NCBI GenBank assembly: GCA_947683425.1
Contig: CANTUQ010000051.1
Location: forward strand, 558,001 to 622,000
Reading direction: 5' to 3'
Source of the DNA: Excoecaria cochinchinensis
Lineage: Eukaryota > Streptophyta > Magnoliopsida > Malpighiales > Euphorbiaceae
DNA: 64,000 nucleotides
The notes under the pieces were generated by a model, which saw nothing but the letters and a program-made list of their open reading frames with translations, did no database searches and had not been told where the DNA came from. Below are positions 29,727 through 41,444 of this stretch, piece by piece; the stretch's first letter is position 1; every line of letters begins with the position of its first letter. A program made the position numbers and the translations under genes.

Positions 29727-32266
29727 TGTGATGCATGCCAAACCCTGGGAGGCCCCGAAGACCCGCTTTGAGGGTATTCGAGAGAGGTTTATGGAACTTG
29801 TAAGAAATTACAAGGGCGTCTATTTTGGGCAACAAGTAGGATTCTTGGAGTCGCCACCCAATAAAACATTGGGTAAGGTTATCTAGAATCAATGAGCCTA
29901 AGACAACGCATCTATGTCTATTTTAGGCAATTAGAGACATTTTGGAATCGTTCCTCCAATAGAATAATGGAAAGATCCATCTAATCTCGTGAAGCCCAAG
30001 ATGATACATGTGTGTCTATTTTGGGCAAGCAAGAGATAATTTGGAGTCTCCACTTCAATAAAATATTGAAATGGTTCATCTAACCTCATGGATCCTAAGA
30101 CAATGCAAATTGGGCCTATTTTGGACAACAAGAGATATTTTAGAATTCCCTTTCCAATAGAACATTGGAAAGGTTCATCTAACCTTGTTAAGCCTAAGAC
30201 CAGAGATGGTTCGGGACTTCCCATTTATTCATACCTTTGGTTAAATTATAATTGAGTTTCAAATCTAGAATTTTATCCCTTTTCTCATTCATTTCAATGT
30301 AATTAATTAAAGTGCAAGTCACTCATGTAATCAAAGCGATAAATAAAAACAAGATTAAAATAAGGTAAATAAAAATACAATAAATCATAACAAAACTAGG
30401 GGCAGAATACAACCCCCAACATAAAGTAAATGTGAATCATGCAAGGAACGGGATATTCATTAAAGATGAGGACATTGGTCCTCGTATGCACACTTAAAGG
30501 AAAAAAGTTTAGAGGTGACAGTTTATTTTTATTGAAAATTAGGACAATAGTCCCATTTTTATTTAAGAAAATCCCATTTATTTGTACAAATATTTAGCCA
30601 TTTTTATATTAGCGAAGTAAAAAATAATATATACAATGAAAGATGAAACATACAATAAAAAGAAATGAGATAAAGAGATAAACCCGAGTAATGTCGTCAA
30701 ATCACCTCAGTGTGCTCAATTTTTAACACCCTAAATCCAAGAAAAACAGTTAAACTCATAAGAAATAAAGAACATGTTAGCGTGTTAATGAAACCATAAA
30801 ATAGAAATGACAAAAAAATCTATACAAAAAATTCATCATTAAAATGTAAGAAAGAGTAAGAATGAAAAAAAGGTAAAATGTAGAAAATGAAGGAGAAAGG
30901 CCCAGGGATGGGCTAAATCGCATGAGCGACGGCCATCCTTGGGCCGACCAATAGGCGAAAGCAGAATTTCGTGACGACCCGTCGCTTGGGTGAGCGACGG
31001 CCATCGGTAGATTCTCTGCCTGTCGGTCACGCCTAGCTTAGAAAAAGACAAAAATTTTGATTGAAATCCAATTTTTGCTATTAAGATAACCTTTTCGTGT
31101 GATTGGGAACAAATAAATTAATATGAAATGGAAATTGAATTAGAGGTCGGTCCATAATATTTACCCTTGGAATATTACCTTCTGAAGGCAAATGTCGCGT
31201 GATTTCTACCCCTTGAATTCTACAACGATTGATCCGCAATGTGGAATTTCGGGAAAATTTTACGATAAAATTGTATTTTTAAAATAAGATCAAGGAAAGA
31301 AAATTATACTTTTCCTCCATGATATTTTATAGCAATTATAAATGCTAAAAAGAGGGTTAAATCGAGTAAGAATGGATTTATTTCATTTTCCTAGATTCAC
31401 CTTAATTTAAAAGAGATTTGATGAAAATTCTTAATGAAAAATAAAAAAAAAAAAACTCTTTTCGAAATTCTACTAAGAAATCTTCAATTTTTGATGAAAA
31501 TTGCCAATAATGAATAATGATCCTTAGCCCCCTATTTATAGGTTAAGGAAAACAATTCAAATAAATTTAAATTTTAAATTTGAATTTGAAAGAGATTTAT
31601 GAAATCAGAATCAAAACCGACTGATTCACAAAATATTTCCAAAATCAAATCCAAAATTTGAAAATATTTGGAAAAATTTGGAGAATATTTCAAAATCATG
31701 GAAAATATTTTGAAATCCACGAATAATATGGGAGAATCCAGTGAAATAGTGCCTCAGATCTCTGACCAACGGACGTCATTCAAAGTCTGACGGGCATTGG
31801 TCATGGGGCACACCTGTCCTATCAAGCGGTGGTCCACCTCGCGAGAGGCGGGTGATGAGGGCCTAGCCGTCGCTCACGAGGGACAGGTGCCTCTCGTACG
31901 AGTGTCGGGTGTCGCTTAGTGCAGGAGACGATCCCTCACATGTGAGCGACGGGCGTCCCTCACTGCGAGAGATGGGTCCGTCCCCGAATGAGCGACAGGC
32001 GCTGTTCGTGAGGGGAGGCCGTATTTCAAAACGAGCGACGGGCATCTCTCTTGACCGATGGGTCTTCCGTCGGGGAACCAAAATCAAAATTTTCCCTTTA
32101 TGAACTCCTCCTAATGTACGAACTCTCCAATTATCAAGAAAAATCATCAATCCTTGTGAAATCGAAGAGCGAAAGCTAGTAACTTTCATCCATTCGCCCG
32201 AAAACGAGCATTGTTATCTTCATCGAGTAACTCTGATCTGGACTGTCTCAGGACCCGGTGTCTACA
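29727..32266 (-). repeat. Element F' 3' LTR (2,540 bp)
   Basis: On the minus strand it begins TGTAGACACCGGG (32266) and ends CATCACA (29727). A TATA box (TATAAATA) lies on the minus strand at about 31540-31533. Upstream of it are repeated CGTCGCTC/GAGCGACG motifs (about 31840-32080). The paired hairpins occur at 30541-30554 and 30468-30483. Near the LTR 3' end are degenerate repeats of about 90 bp with a primer-site look-alike (29846-29856). Confidence 0.85.
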
Positions 32267-32499
32267 GTTGCTCCCAATTTTGGGGAAACTAGTGCACTAG
32301 TGTCAAGATGAGCCAAAATTCAGAGGAGAAGGAAAGAAATGCGTACCTGAGGCAGTCCTTACCTTCCATGAGGCAGTAGATTTGCAACCTGCTGCTAAAA
32401 GGCTTGTAACATATTCTGCCATGACCTCTTTCATAATTGTTTTTCTTATCACCACTAGATATGCATGGCATGCCTTTGTTGACCCCCATCCGATTTAGA

Positions 32500-33010
32500 A
32501 GGTACCTGATTGACACAGTTGGAGCTGCAATATTATCTAACCACGGCCCGCTTACGAGTGTTTTGCCCTATCGTATTTGTCCCGCTGGCCTTCATTCGGC
32601 TTACACAGTATCTAATTAACATGAGAAGCAATGCTATCTAACTCTAACTCAATTGCAATTTGTTCTATCGCATTTGTCCTGCTGGCCTTCGTTCGGCTTG
32701 CACGATGTCTGATTGTCGTGAGATGTAGTTTTATCTAACTTCAACTCAACGGCGATTTGTTCTATTGTATCTGTCCCGCCGACTTGCATAGTGTCTGATT
32801 GTCATGACATGTAGTGTTATCTAACTACAACTCAATTGCAATTTGTTCTATCATATCTATCCTGCTGGCCTTCGTTTGGCTTGCACGGTGTCTGATTGTC
32901 GTGACATGCAGTGTTATCTAACTACAACTCAGTCGAAATTTATTTTATCGCATCTGTTCCACTGGCCTTTGTTTGGCTTGCACGGTGTCTGATTACTAAC
33001 CCTCCTCAGG
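32500..33010 (-). repeat. Tandem repeat of about 97 bp in the 3' internal region of F'
   Basis: About 4.5 units beginning TGTTCTATCGCATTTGTCC or close variants at about 32563, 32661, 32758, 32844 and 32941. Spacings are 98, 97, 86 (an internal deletion) and 97 bp. The unit is unrelated by eye to the 37/74-bp array in B, but lies at the equivalent place between the 3' ORF and the LTR. Confidence 0.8.
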
Positions 33011-33288
33011 TCAGCATGGCATCATGTTCCTATAGTTATAGAAGATTTTATTAATTCATTGTAGATTAATTCATCTCAAAACGTAAATTTCATATACATT
33101 TTTATGTTGTCATTTATTTTTATCTTTCTTTTACTGTGTTACCAAACATTTTGGAAGTGCAAGTAAATTGTTAGCAAGAATGTAAATATACAAGGTGAAA
33201 CGTAAATTTAACAAAACATGAGTTTCACTAATAAAATGTAAATTTTCTACAATAAATATAAAAGTACACAAAACACTCCCTGAACACA

Positions 33289-33496
33289 CTAGATGGAAAA
33301 ATAGTCTGAGGGCTCCTTCAGGCCCTCCTCATCATCAGATACGTGTACCTGCTGATCACCAGATGAGGATGAAGATGGCTCAAATCTGGAGGTAGAGGGC
33401 TGGCTGCTAGGTGCTGAGGGCTCGGCCCCTGTGGCTGAGCGTGGTGGGATGGTGACTGGTGCGGATGCTGGGTGTCCCGTCACTCAGATGGCGTAC
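33289..33496 (-). pseudogene. C-terminal end of the 3' gene of element F'
   Basis: Serine- and proline-rich tail ending in VHVSDDEE, then EPSDYFSI and a stop at 33289-33291. It matches the end of element B's sense 3' gene (VHISDDED, EPSDYTPL). The gene is cut upstream by the C2 LTR at 33497, so only the last 65 or so codons remain. A stop codon (TGA) also lies a few codons in from the cut. Confidence 0.7.
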
Positions 33497-33882
33497 TGTG
33501 ATGCGCGCCGGATCCCGAGCGCCGCCCATGGGACCGCCCGCATGTGGGCGATCGGGGCATTTGCGGGTCCGTTGATAGCTTGCAAATAAATTACAAGTGT
33601 GTCTATGTTGAGCAACATGGAGGTTTCATGGAGTCGCCACCCAATAGAACATTGGGAAAGTTTCTCTCGCCTCGGAGAGCCTAAGACTGCGCTTGGTATC
33701 CATTTTGGGCCAGCCAGAGGGATCATAGAAGGTGAACTCCTCACCCTAAGGAGCCTAGGATTAGCGCTAAAGCCTCGTGACTCAAGAAGCATCCTGAAGG
33801 ATGACCTCTAACCTCTTGAGCCCAAAGACCAGAGCTGGGTCCGGGATTTCTCATCTATTTCTACCTCAATTATTTTATGATC
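33497..33882 (-). repeat. C2: 386-bp end of a minus-strand Tat LTR
   Basis: This is the terminal part of an LTR of the B/C family. Its 3' end on the minus strand is ...CATCACA at 33497, with no primer site beside it, so it is a 3' LTR or solo LTR inserted in F' (flank CGTAC, 33492-33496). It carries the primer-site look-alike at 33629-33639. The remainder is removed by element D starting at 33883. Confidence 0.85.
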
Positions 33883-34976
33883 TGTCACATCCCGTTTGCC
33901 CCCTAGTCGAATGAACCATTTGTGTGTGTGCACATTTGCATGAGTTTGGCATCTTGTAAGGGTATTCTGGTAAATAAGCATGTTTTGTGGGTTTGTTCAT
34001 GTGTGGGAATGCATATAGAAATATTGTGTGCATAATTGGAATTATAATTAATTGCATGTGAGTGCACCATAGTAGGATATATTATTTAGGTGTCTCATTG
34101 TGTGTGTTGTGCATACAATTGTAGGGTATGTTTTAGTTGAGAGAGTCTAGTATGTGTGTGACATAAGCATCTGTGGTGTGAGTGACCAAATCCCTCCACT
34201 AGGAGATTGACACTTGTCTTAGGTTAAGAAAAGAAAAAGGAAAAGAAAGGAAAAGGGGAAATCAGATTTTTTTCACTTGTGTTTCCCGTTCATCACCGTC
34301 CCCTCCCTCTTCTCTTCTCTTCTCCTTCTTCTTCTTCTTTTGAACCTTAGTTGAGATTCAAGGGTTGCTAGTGGGGTTTTGATCATCTCTTAGTGTTCAT
34401 TGGTAAGTCTTATGCATTCATTTTGCTTTTGTACAATTCTTCATCTTCTTCCCTTGCATTTTTCTGTTTGGGGTTTTAAGTTAGGGTTTTGAGTTGGTGT
34501 ATCTTTGTGCTTTGTTGCTTAGTTGATCCTCCAAGAGATCCTAAAGGCAAGGAAGTCGCTGGATCTAGTGGAACTAAACACTAGGAGCTAAGGATTTGAG
34601 GTTTGGCAATTTCTAATTTGAATGTGTGTATGATTATGTGTTCTTGAGAAATTCTTGAAATTTGTGATGGATATTATGTTTGTTTTGGTCTATATGCTAT
34701 AGGACTAGTATTGGTTGAATGATTGAGCTTGGATTGTGGAATTTTGAACTCATATTGTGTTTTTGGGTAAAATGATGATGAATAGTATTGTATGTTAACT
34801 TGAGGAATTTGATTATATAAAATGATGTGTAAAATTGTTAATGGCATGTTTCCATGATGTTGGATTTGGGTTTTTATCATTATTGGAGTGTGTATGTGAT
34901 GATTGAAGTGAAGGTTGTGGGATTGTGGCTGGCAAAGACCTGGAAATCGCACAGAGGAATCGCATCTGGGCATGGG

Positions 34977-35372
34977 TCACGGTGGCAACCAATTTGGTTA
35001 CCACCGTGAGCCACGAACCAGATGCATTCTGCCGTGAATTTTGGTATGTCACGGTGGCAACCAATCTGGTTACCACCGTGAGGTATCCAAACTTTTGTTT
35101 CTGTCTGGGCAGTGGGTATGTCACGGTGGCAACCCATTTCGTTACCACCGTGAAATACCCAAGCTTTTGATTCTGTCTGGTTTCTTTGGTACGTCACGGT
35201 GACAACCATTTTGGTTGTGACCGTGAGGAACCTAAAACTTTGCTTCTATTTGGTTTCTTTGGTATGTCACGGTGACAACCATTTTGGTTGTGACCGTGAG
35301 GTACCCCAAACATGCATTCTGCCATGGATCCCTGGTATGTCACGGTGGCAACCAATCTGATTACCACCGTGA
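34977..35372 (+). repeat. Six 33-bp palindromes spaced 72-73 bp apart
   Basis: Units start at 34977, 35049, 35121, 35194, 35267 and 35340. Left arm TCACGGTGGCAACC and right arm GGTTACCACCGTGA surround a 5-base loop. Units 4 and 5 have TCACGGTGACAACC and GGTTGTGACCGTGA instead. The intervening about 40 bp are also related among units. Confidence 0.92.
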
Positions 35373-36072
35373 CCTACCCTGTTTTTGCAATAAAACCCTT
35401 TTATTTCCGCATGTTTTAGGAATGTTAACTTGTGGATTTTAGCATGCAATACTATGTATTTTGAACTATAATTATGTGTGTTCTGATTATCATAAAATGT
35501 GAATGCTTCGCTTGTCATAATTTTAACTATGGCCATTTCTGTGTAATTTTCCGCCTGCCAGAGTCAGTCTAGTGGATAGTTAGGCATGCCTAATAGAGTC
35601 TTTCCTGCAGCTTCTGTTTCGTTTCCGTTTGGACCCCGATCAGGTCCCTGTTTGGTTCCTCGCGAACTTCTGTATTGTGTTTGGATCTTGTTTAAGGTCC
35701 TTCTGAAAACGTTTGTGAATGAATATTTAAATGGTTTTCGAATCGTAATCGGTTGGTACCCGTAAAGTACTTTCTGTTCACTCGTTATCCACTACCTTGA
35801 GTCAGCAGGTGTTTCAATGTTTAAAGTGCTTTATGTGAACTGTTATATGAGAAAATATATGTTATATCCTTATGGATTCAATGATAAAAACAATAATCTG
35901 TTATGAGAATATGATTATTGTTAAGAATCTCCTGATGAATGGCAATGTGTATGTGAGCATGAGTTTATGCTATTGTTATGCCATGATGATCATATGTGCA
36001 TGAAGTACGCATGTGAATTGCCTTGACGACCGTTGTGAATGGTTGTCCTTATGCTATATGTGTGTTTCCCCA

Positions 36073-36111
36073 CTAAGCGTTTATCGCTTAGCACGGTGTG
36101 TTTACCCGTGC
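36073..36111 (+). other. Tandem hairpin in the element D U5 region
   Basis: CTAAGCG-TTTAT-CGCTTAG (36073-36091) followed by a second stem with arms GCACGG and CCGTGC (36091-36111). Same position relative to the primer site as in A and E. Confidence 0.6.
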
Positions 36112-36513
36112 AGGTGCGGAAGGAGTTGTTTTTGGGAGAGTCGTCGCCATCAAAGCCAACACAGCAGGGTCTTAGTGTAGGGCTGATTTTTGTAGCTTAT
36201 GATTCTTTTTGTATAGAACTCTCATATGGTTTTGTAATAGCTTCCGCTTTTGTATATGAAATTCTGGATATTGTAATTATCTGTTGCATCCTTCAGTTGA
36301 TCAGAACAGTAATGTAATGCTTTCATTATATTAATGCATGATCAGCTTTTCTGAATGGTGTTGTAAGTTTTAAATTACCCTGTATATTGGTATGTATGTT
36401 TATGTATGAATGTATGTTATCCTGTATCTGTGTGGTGGCACCTTTACTCTTACGGCATCTCACTCCTTATCGGATGGGATCGCCTACGTATGGGTAAGGG
36501 GTGTTACAAGTTG

Positions 36514-36525
36514 TGGTATTAGAGC
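36514..36525 (+). other. Primer binding site, element D
   Basis: TGGTATTAGAGC, one change from the initiator tRNA-Met complement TGGTATCAGAGC, six bases after the LTR. Confidence 0.85.
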
Positions 36526-36628
36526 CCCGATTTAGGCGTTTCTGGGTGATTGTTTATATGATGTTATGTGTGCATATGTCTATGTCTAGGGTTGTGTTGG
36601 CTGATGTGGTTGTCCTCTTAATTGTTAG

Positions 36629-37448
36629 ATGAATTCTGACTCTGCTCACGGTGCGCTCGAGGAGTCCGCTGAAAGTGTGAACCCTCCAGAGGTAGATCCG
36701 TCTGTCTCTTTTTCGGTGCCGGCTCAACGTGCTAGGGTCCAGCCCGAGGCCGTTGCGGTGCCTTTTGAAGCGATGCTAAGATTGCGTCAGGACATGGCTC
36801 GGGTTTTGGAAAGAGTGACTGCCCCGAAAGCTCCGATAGTGAGTCTGAGAAGAGCTGGTGTCGAGGATTTTTATGGAACCGGACTTGATGAATCTGAGTT
36901 AGCTGAGAAGTGGCTGGATAAAGTTAAGAGAGCTTTGAGGGAAGTTAGGTGTCCTCCCGATCAACAAGCTGATGTGCTGTGGCTTTGCTTCAGAGTCCAG
37001 CATACGAATGGTGGGAGTTGGTGAGTAGGCAACCTCAGATGCCTGATCCTTTGACATGGGATTTCTTTGATGAGCAGTTCACTAAGAAGTATGTGACTCA
37101 GGCATATAAGGACGCAAGATGGGCGCAGTTTTTGAGTTTGAGGCAAAGGGCCTTGTCGGTTGTGGATTATGAGAAGGAGTTTAACCGGTTGTCTCGTTAT
37201 GCTCCGCGTGGGGTTATGACAGATGACTTTAGATGTAAGCACTTTGAGGCCGGGTTGAACGACTCTTTGAAAATCGCTTTGGTTTCTTTGATGTGTATGC
37301 CGGGGGTACATTATTATCAGATTGCTGAGGCTGCTTTGAGGGCAGAGAAGGCGGAAACTTTGATTAGGGAGAGAGCTCAGCGCAGGAGTTCCGCTAGAGG
37401 TGGTTTCTCTTCATCTTCGGGTAAGAGGTCTAGGAACCCGCAAGATGA
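36629..37448 (+). pseudogene. gag: gag of element D, truncated at a recombination junction
   Basis: The frame from 36629 matches the Gag of E from 49863 (shared ESAESVNPP, QPEA and ERVTAPKAP blocks). A frameshift occurs near 36970, after which the capsid part continues from 36979 in another frame (AYEWWELVSRQPQMPD, KKYVTQAYKDARWAQF). It ends at 37448, inside the segment preceding the nucleocapsid: the sequence up to GATGA matches E at 50686, and what follows is antisense Tat sequence. The zinc knuckle and all of pol are missing. Confidence 0.88.
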
Positions 37449-37655
37449 CCTGGCGAGTAGCCTCTGGAAAAGTCTGGAAGGAGGGCTCAAGGAACTCCGT
37501 CCACCTGGCACCCTCGACAAGCATATCAAACTCTGGGGCCATCCCAGGGCCTCCAAGAACGGCCGGGATACAAAACGGCTGGCCCGAAGCTCTACCTGAG
37601 CCAATGCTCTATACCTCTGAGCTGACTCAGCATCCATCCAACAAGTATTATTAGA
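37449..37655 (-). pseudogene. 5' part of the sense 3' gene of element C
   Basis: Matches residues about 18-80 of the B gene (DAESAQRYRALAQVE, FVSRPFLEALG), then shifts frame. It is cut at 37449, where D gag begins. The stretch upstream of the first shared Met (about 37656-37740) differs from B, so the MPPRRR start seen in B is not recognisable here. Confidence 0.75.
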
Positions 37656-38482
37656 CTCATTTTCAAGGTAACGGCCAGTTTGGGCCTCACCAGGGCAATG
37701 GCGGCCCGAAAACTAGATAAAGAAAACTGATAATAAATGAAAAGGGCAATGGCGGCCCACATGCTTTGCACATATCAAAGCAAAACAACATGCAATTAGC
37801 ATGTAAATAATTTGAAGCGAATAAAGAAAATGGACTTTCTAGGTCCCAAGGTATGCATTATACATGAAAATATTCAATTTTAGAATAAATAATAAAAATT
37901 TGGGCAGCACCCCGGCAGGGGTATGCCCGACCTCCTGCATAAAAAGGCAACAAAATAGGCCTCAGGCCTCAACAATAATACACGCATGTAAATGGGATGC
38001 ACCCCGGCAAGAGTGTGCCCCCAACAACACAGAAAAATGGCCTCAGGCCTCACAAACAATATATACACAGAACAGCGCGCTAGAAAAGGTCTATTTCTAA
38101 AGCACCAAAGTTATAGAAAAATTCTATTTCTATGTGATCATGCAAAGGTTCAGATTTAAATTGTATTAAAAAAAGATAAAGAAAAATTGGCAGCATTCTC
38201 CCTAAATTCCTAAGGCATCTAAAACTTTCTAAACATTTCTAAAGTTAAAAGAAGAAGAAATGAAGAAATAAATTAAATAAAATTCAAAAGAAAGTAGTTA
38301 TTTACTTACTTGTAGTCGCGAGAAGTGTAGAAACTGAAGAAATATAAATATCCCAGTACCCGGTGAGTAGAGAATGCAAAAATATGAAGAAATCGCGAAA
38401 AAATAAGAAGAAATGCTTGAAAAACCGCTAAAAACGGTTTTAGAGGGGAAAATGAAAGGGACAGCAGCGTTTGCACCGTCTG
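37656..38482 (-). other. Leader/intron region of the sense 3' gene in element C
   Basis: Non-coding and AT-rich, collinear in part with B 18740-19620 (shared blocks around the GCACCCCGGCA motif at about 37915 and 38000). The GTAAGT donor is conserved (about 38305-38320, minus strand). No gene is seen. Confidence 0.5.
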
Positions 38483-38491
38483 TCACTCGCC

Positions 38492-38692
38492 TTTATATAG
38501 AATTTCGTGACCGATGGGCTGGGCGTCTGTAGGAACGACCGACGGGCTGGCCGTCTGTCACACAATAAATGCGAATTAATGCGCGTGATAAATGCAATGC
38601 TGACGTAAGCACCTGCCAGGTGGACCTCTACCGACGGGCAGGCCGTCTCTCTGGAGAGACGGGTAGGCCGTCGGTGACGCTTCCCTATAAAT
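38492..38692. promoter_or_regulatory. Putative bidirectional promoter inside element C
   Basis: Plus-strand TATAAAT (38686-38692) faces the antisense-type gene starting at 38739. Minus-strand CTATATAAA (38500-38492) faces the sense 3' gene. Between them are GACGGGC/GCCGTC palindrome halves and the 17-mer (minus strand, 38541-38557) shared with B's internal promoter and LTR. Confidence 0.6.
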
Positions 38693-38738
38693 TCTTACAA
38701 AATTTTTGCTCTTCTTGTGTCTCTTCATTTTCCAAAGG

Positions 38739-40115
38739 ATGCACCGTATCTTAGATGACAAACACACTTAGGAAGAAGGCGCCCTTTCCTCTCTGTCCGG
38801 GCTGAAATATCTGTGCCGACTCAAAGTCGATCAGAACCTCCTTCTGGCGGCGACCCACTTCTAGAACCCCCGGCTCCACACCTTCCGGTTCACCTATCAG
38901 GAACTGTGCCCTTTGCCTGAAGAGCTAGCTACCATCCTTGGAGCCTGGTTCCCTCCTAGCGCTCTGCCTTGCGTACACCGCTGCGGCCTATTCCAGACTC
39001 GGGACATAGCCATGACCCTTGGCATACCTTCTTCTGAGGCTGCCCGGCTGATTCCTCCGGGCTCTTCCTTTACTCTGGGGCCACTGATCGAGGCTCTGGA
39101 TCAGTTCACTGACATTCCCACCTATCGGGTAAGCATCATATTCTTATTTTGCATGGTGAACTTCCTCACTGTTGTTCCAGGGGGTTTGACAGGTGACTCC
39201 CGCCTGTTCGGAGTCCTGAACGACTTTCATCTGGGATTATCACCCTTACCACTCATTCTGGCTGAAACCATTCTGGGCTTGGACGCTGTGAGCTCTGGAT
39301 CCACTACAACCTTTACCGGCAGCCCCTTATTGCTCCAGGTACGTCATTATTTTGAAGGTAGTGCGTCCCTTATGGATTTTCACACTAGCTTTTCTTAGCG
39401 GGAGGTGTGTCCTTTCGGATTTTCACACAACCCTGTGCCTTATTTTTGCCTGAAGTAAACCCTACTTACTCCAGCGGCTTTTTTTTTCTTTTTTCTTCTT
39501 TTTCTTCTCTTCTTTCTTTTTCTCTTTCTATTTTTTCTTTTTCTCTTTTTTTTTTCTTCTTTTTTTTTTCTTTTCTTTTATTTTTTTTAGATCTGGCTGC
39601 AAGAGAAACTGAGAATGCTGTCCGAGCCACCTCCTCGAGTTACCCCACAGTACTCGCCGAATCACTTTCTTCCGCGTCGACGATTGTATGGGTGTGCCAC
39701 TGCTGGTGAGGGCATTACCCGATTTGGCGAGTTGTCAGATGACGACATCAGTTTTATGTCTGCCTGGCTCCCACTGTCCCATGTGGTCATTGATGGACCA
39801 TCGGGGTGTGTTCCCCTCTGTGGGCTCCGCCGAGCCACCTTCTGCATCACCTCTCGATGTACGTATCAACTCGGGATGACCCAGGATGTAGTGAGGGTTC
39901 CCTTATCTTTCTGTGGGGGAGCTCTCTCGGCCGCATTTGCTTCTCGGTATCATTAGTTGTGGGGCAGACTACCATTGAAGACTGTTATCCCAAGGTTCGA
40001 CAATCATTCCGCGTCTTCAACAAATGAGTACACGAAGTGGATCCTTAGTCCAACATCTGATAACAGGACTCGAGGGCTCAAGCATCTGGTCGGCGAGAGC
40101 AACAGCAGGACTTAG
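38739..40115 (+). pseudogene. Plant-mobile-domain-like gene of element C (antisense to its host element)
   Basis: Exon 1 is 38739-39338, the intron 39339-39590 (GTACGT...TTTTTTTTAG, 252 bp, with an expanded pyrimidine tract) and exon 2 39591-40115. The exon borders equal those of B. Here the codons that are stops in B are sense (Gln at the 38993 region, Trp at the start of exon 2). C has its own stops: one near codon 11, one at the Trp of the FWNP motif and one at 39954. The two copies decayed independently from an open ancestor. Conserved blocks: NLLLAATHF, ELCPLPEELATILG, FLFCMVNFLT, GSPLLLQ, then LQEKLRMLSE. Confidence 0.72.
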
Positions 40116-40514
40116 CTTATCCTACATATGTATCTCTTTATTTTTTTTTTGGTGCTACATTTCTTTTTAATGCAGAACTAGGAAATGACAAAAATGAAAA
40201 GAATAATATTCATTCTATTTCACGAAATTGTGTACATTTTCATATAATTTCAGCATACATGATCAGTTTTGGCATTTACTCAGCTGCTTACGCACTGTTA
40301 GTACATGAGACCAAATTTTAACAGCATCAACTCCTGTTACCAATCGGCCCTCTCGGGTTTTCACGATTGGACATTTTCTCTCATGCCTCTAATTTTTGCA
40401 CAGGATGCCTTTTTTTGATTTTCACCCTGTCGAGGCGCCCAATTTTAGCACATCCGCCTTTTTTCGGTTTTTGACCTGCAGGGCATTTTATTCTCTTCTT
40501 TTTATTTTTGGTCT
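40116..40514 (-). other. Spacer after pol of element C
   Basis: Collinear with B 16717-17105. No coding signal. Confidence 0.5.
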
Positions 40515-41444
40515 TTAGCCGTGGAACCTTTTGAGTCTGTCGACGTTGATTGGTTCTTTGAATTCGTTCCCGTCACTATCCGACAAGATTGCAGCTCCCT
40601 TGGACAGCAGCTTCTTAAGGATATACGGCCCCTCCCAGGTGGGTCTGAATTTCCCTCTAATATCTGGTATGCCTGGCCTCATCTGCTTGAACACCAAGTC
40701 CCCTTCTTTCAGCGGGTGCTTTATCACCTTCTTTCCGAAAGTTCTTGCCAATCTCTTCTGGTAAATCTGATTATGATAATAAGCTTTCAGCCTACTCTCA
40801 TCCAGCAAGTTCAAGTGCTGTAACCTCTGCTGCGCCCATTCGGCCTCCGGAACTTGGGCTTCCATGACCACCCTCAGTGATTTGAGCTCTATCTCAACTG
40901 GCAACACCGCTTCTGTTTTGTATACCAAGGAAAATGGTGTAGCACCTGTATACATCCTTACCGTTGTTCTGTATCCCCACAGGGCGAAGGGTAACTTTTC
41001 AGCCCAGTCTTTGTAGGTTTGGACCATCTTAGACATGATCTTCTACCTATTCTTATTTGCGGCTTCTACTGCTCCATTCACTTGTGGCCGGTAGGGAGAG
41101 GATTTATGATGCTCGACACCATACTTCTCAAGGAGTTTCCTACTTTCCCCCATGAACTGCACCCCATTATCAAACACTATGTGATGAGGGAGGCCATATC
41201 TGCAGATCAAATTCCTCTCTATGAACTTGGCCATATCCCTTGCGTCAATTTTCTTGAAGGATTCCGCCTCTACCCATTTGGTAAAATAGTCAATTGAGAC
41301 TATGATGTACCTGTGCCCATTGGATGCCATAGGGCGAATCTCTCCAATGATATCTATCCCCCAAGCAGCGAAAGGCCAAGGTGATGTCAGGTTATGCAAC
41401 TCTGATACTGGCAGGTGTCTCAAGTCTGCGTATTGTTGGCACAA
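40515..41444 (-). pseudogene. Integrase of element C, broken
   Basis: Two open segments (41444 to 41043 and 41036 to 40515) match B's integrase core and C-terminus. The catalytic triad motifs GIDIIGE, DNGVQF and VEAANK are present. A stop separates the halves near 41040, and a TAG replaces Gln in the zinc motif CQLC at about 41444 (CAG to TAG). Confidence 0.88.

Larger units (their letters stand above)
29727..33496 (-). mobile_element. Element F': minus-strand Tat element, 3' LTR and 3' internal end
   Basis: Reading on the minus strand: end of the 3' ORF (33496 to 33289), spacer, tandem repeats, purine tract (about 32290 to 32267), then the 3' LTR (32266 to 29727). The rest of the element is missing because a second Tat LTR (C2) begins at 33497. 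It inserted into chromovirus fragment G on its left side (flank CTAAG, 29722-29726). The other flank is not in the window. Confidence 0.8.
33883..36508 (+). repeat. Element D 5' LTR (2,626 bp)
   Basis: Starts TGTCACATCCCG and ends GGTGTTACA. Related to the A, E and I LTRs over the U3 start, the leader and the 3' half, but with a different palindromic array in the middle (34977-35372). It carries TTAGGCATGCCTAA at 35580-35593 and the tandem hairpin at 36073-36111. Confidence 0.9.
33883..37448 (+). mobile_element. Element D: chromovirus, 5' LTR and partial gag only
   Basis: Complete 5' LTR, primer site and the first part of gag, then an abrupt junction at 37448 with the minus-strand Tat element C. 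It inserted into LTR C2 (left flank TGATC, 33878-33882). Its pol and 3' LTR are missing. The LTR differs from that of E in its palindromic array, so D and E are separate insertions. Confidence 0.85.

Noticed and set aside
26786..32266. F and F' as the two LTRs of one element around fragment G
   Set aside because: They face opposite directions, and G is chromovirus sequence with no Tat primer site or purine tract beside either LTR end on the G side.
33497..33882. C2 as the 3' LTR of element C
   Set aside because: C's right flank is the leader of E (GTTGT), while the flank of C2 is F' sequence (CGTAC). A simple insertion would give the same 5-bp flank. A separate element is more likely.
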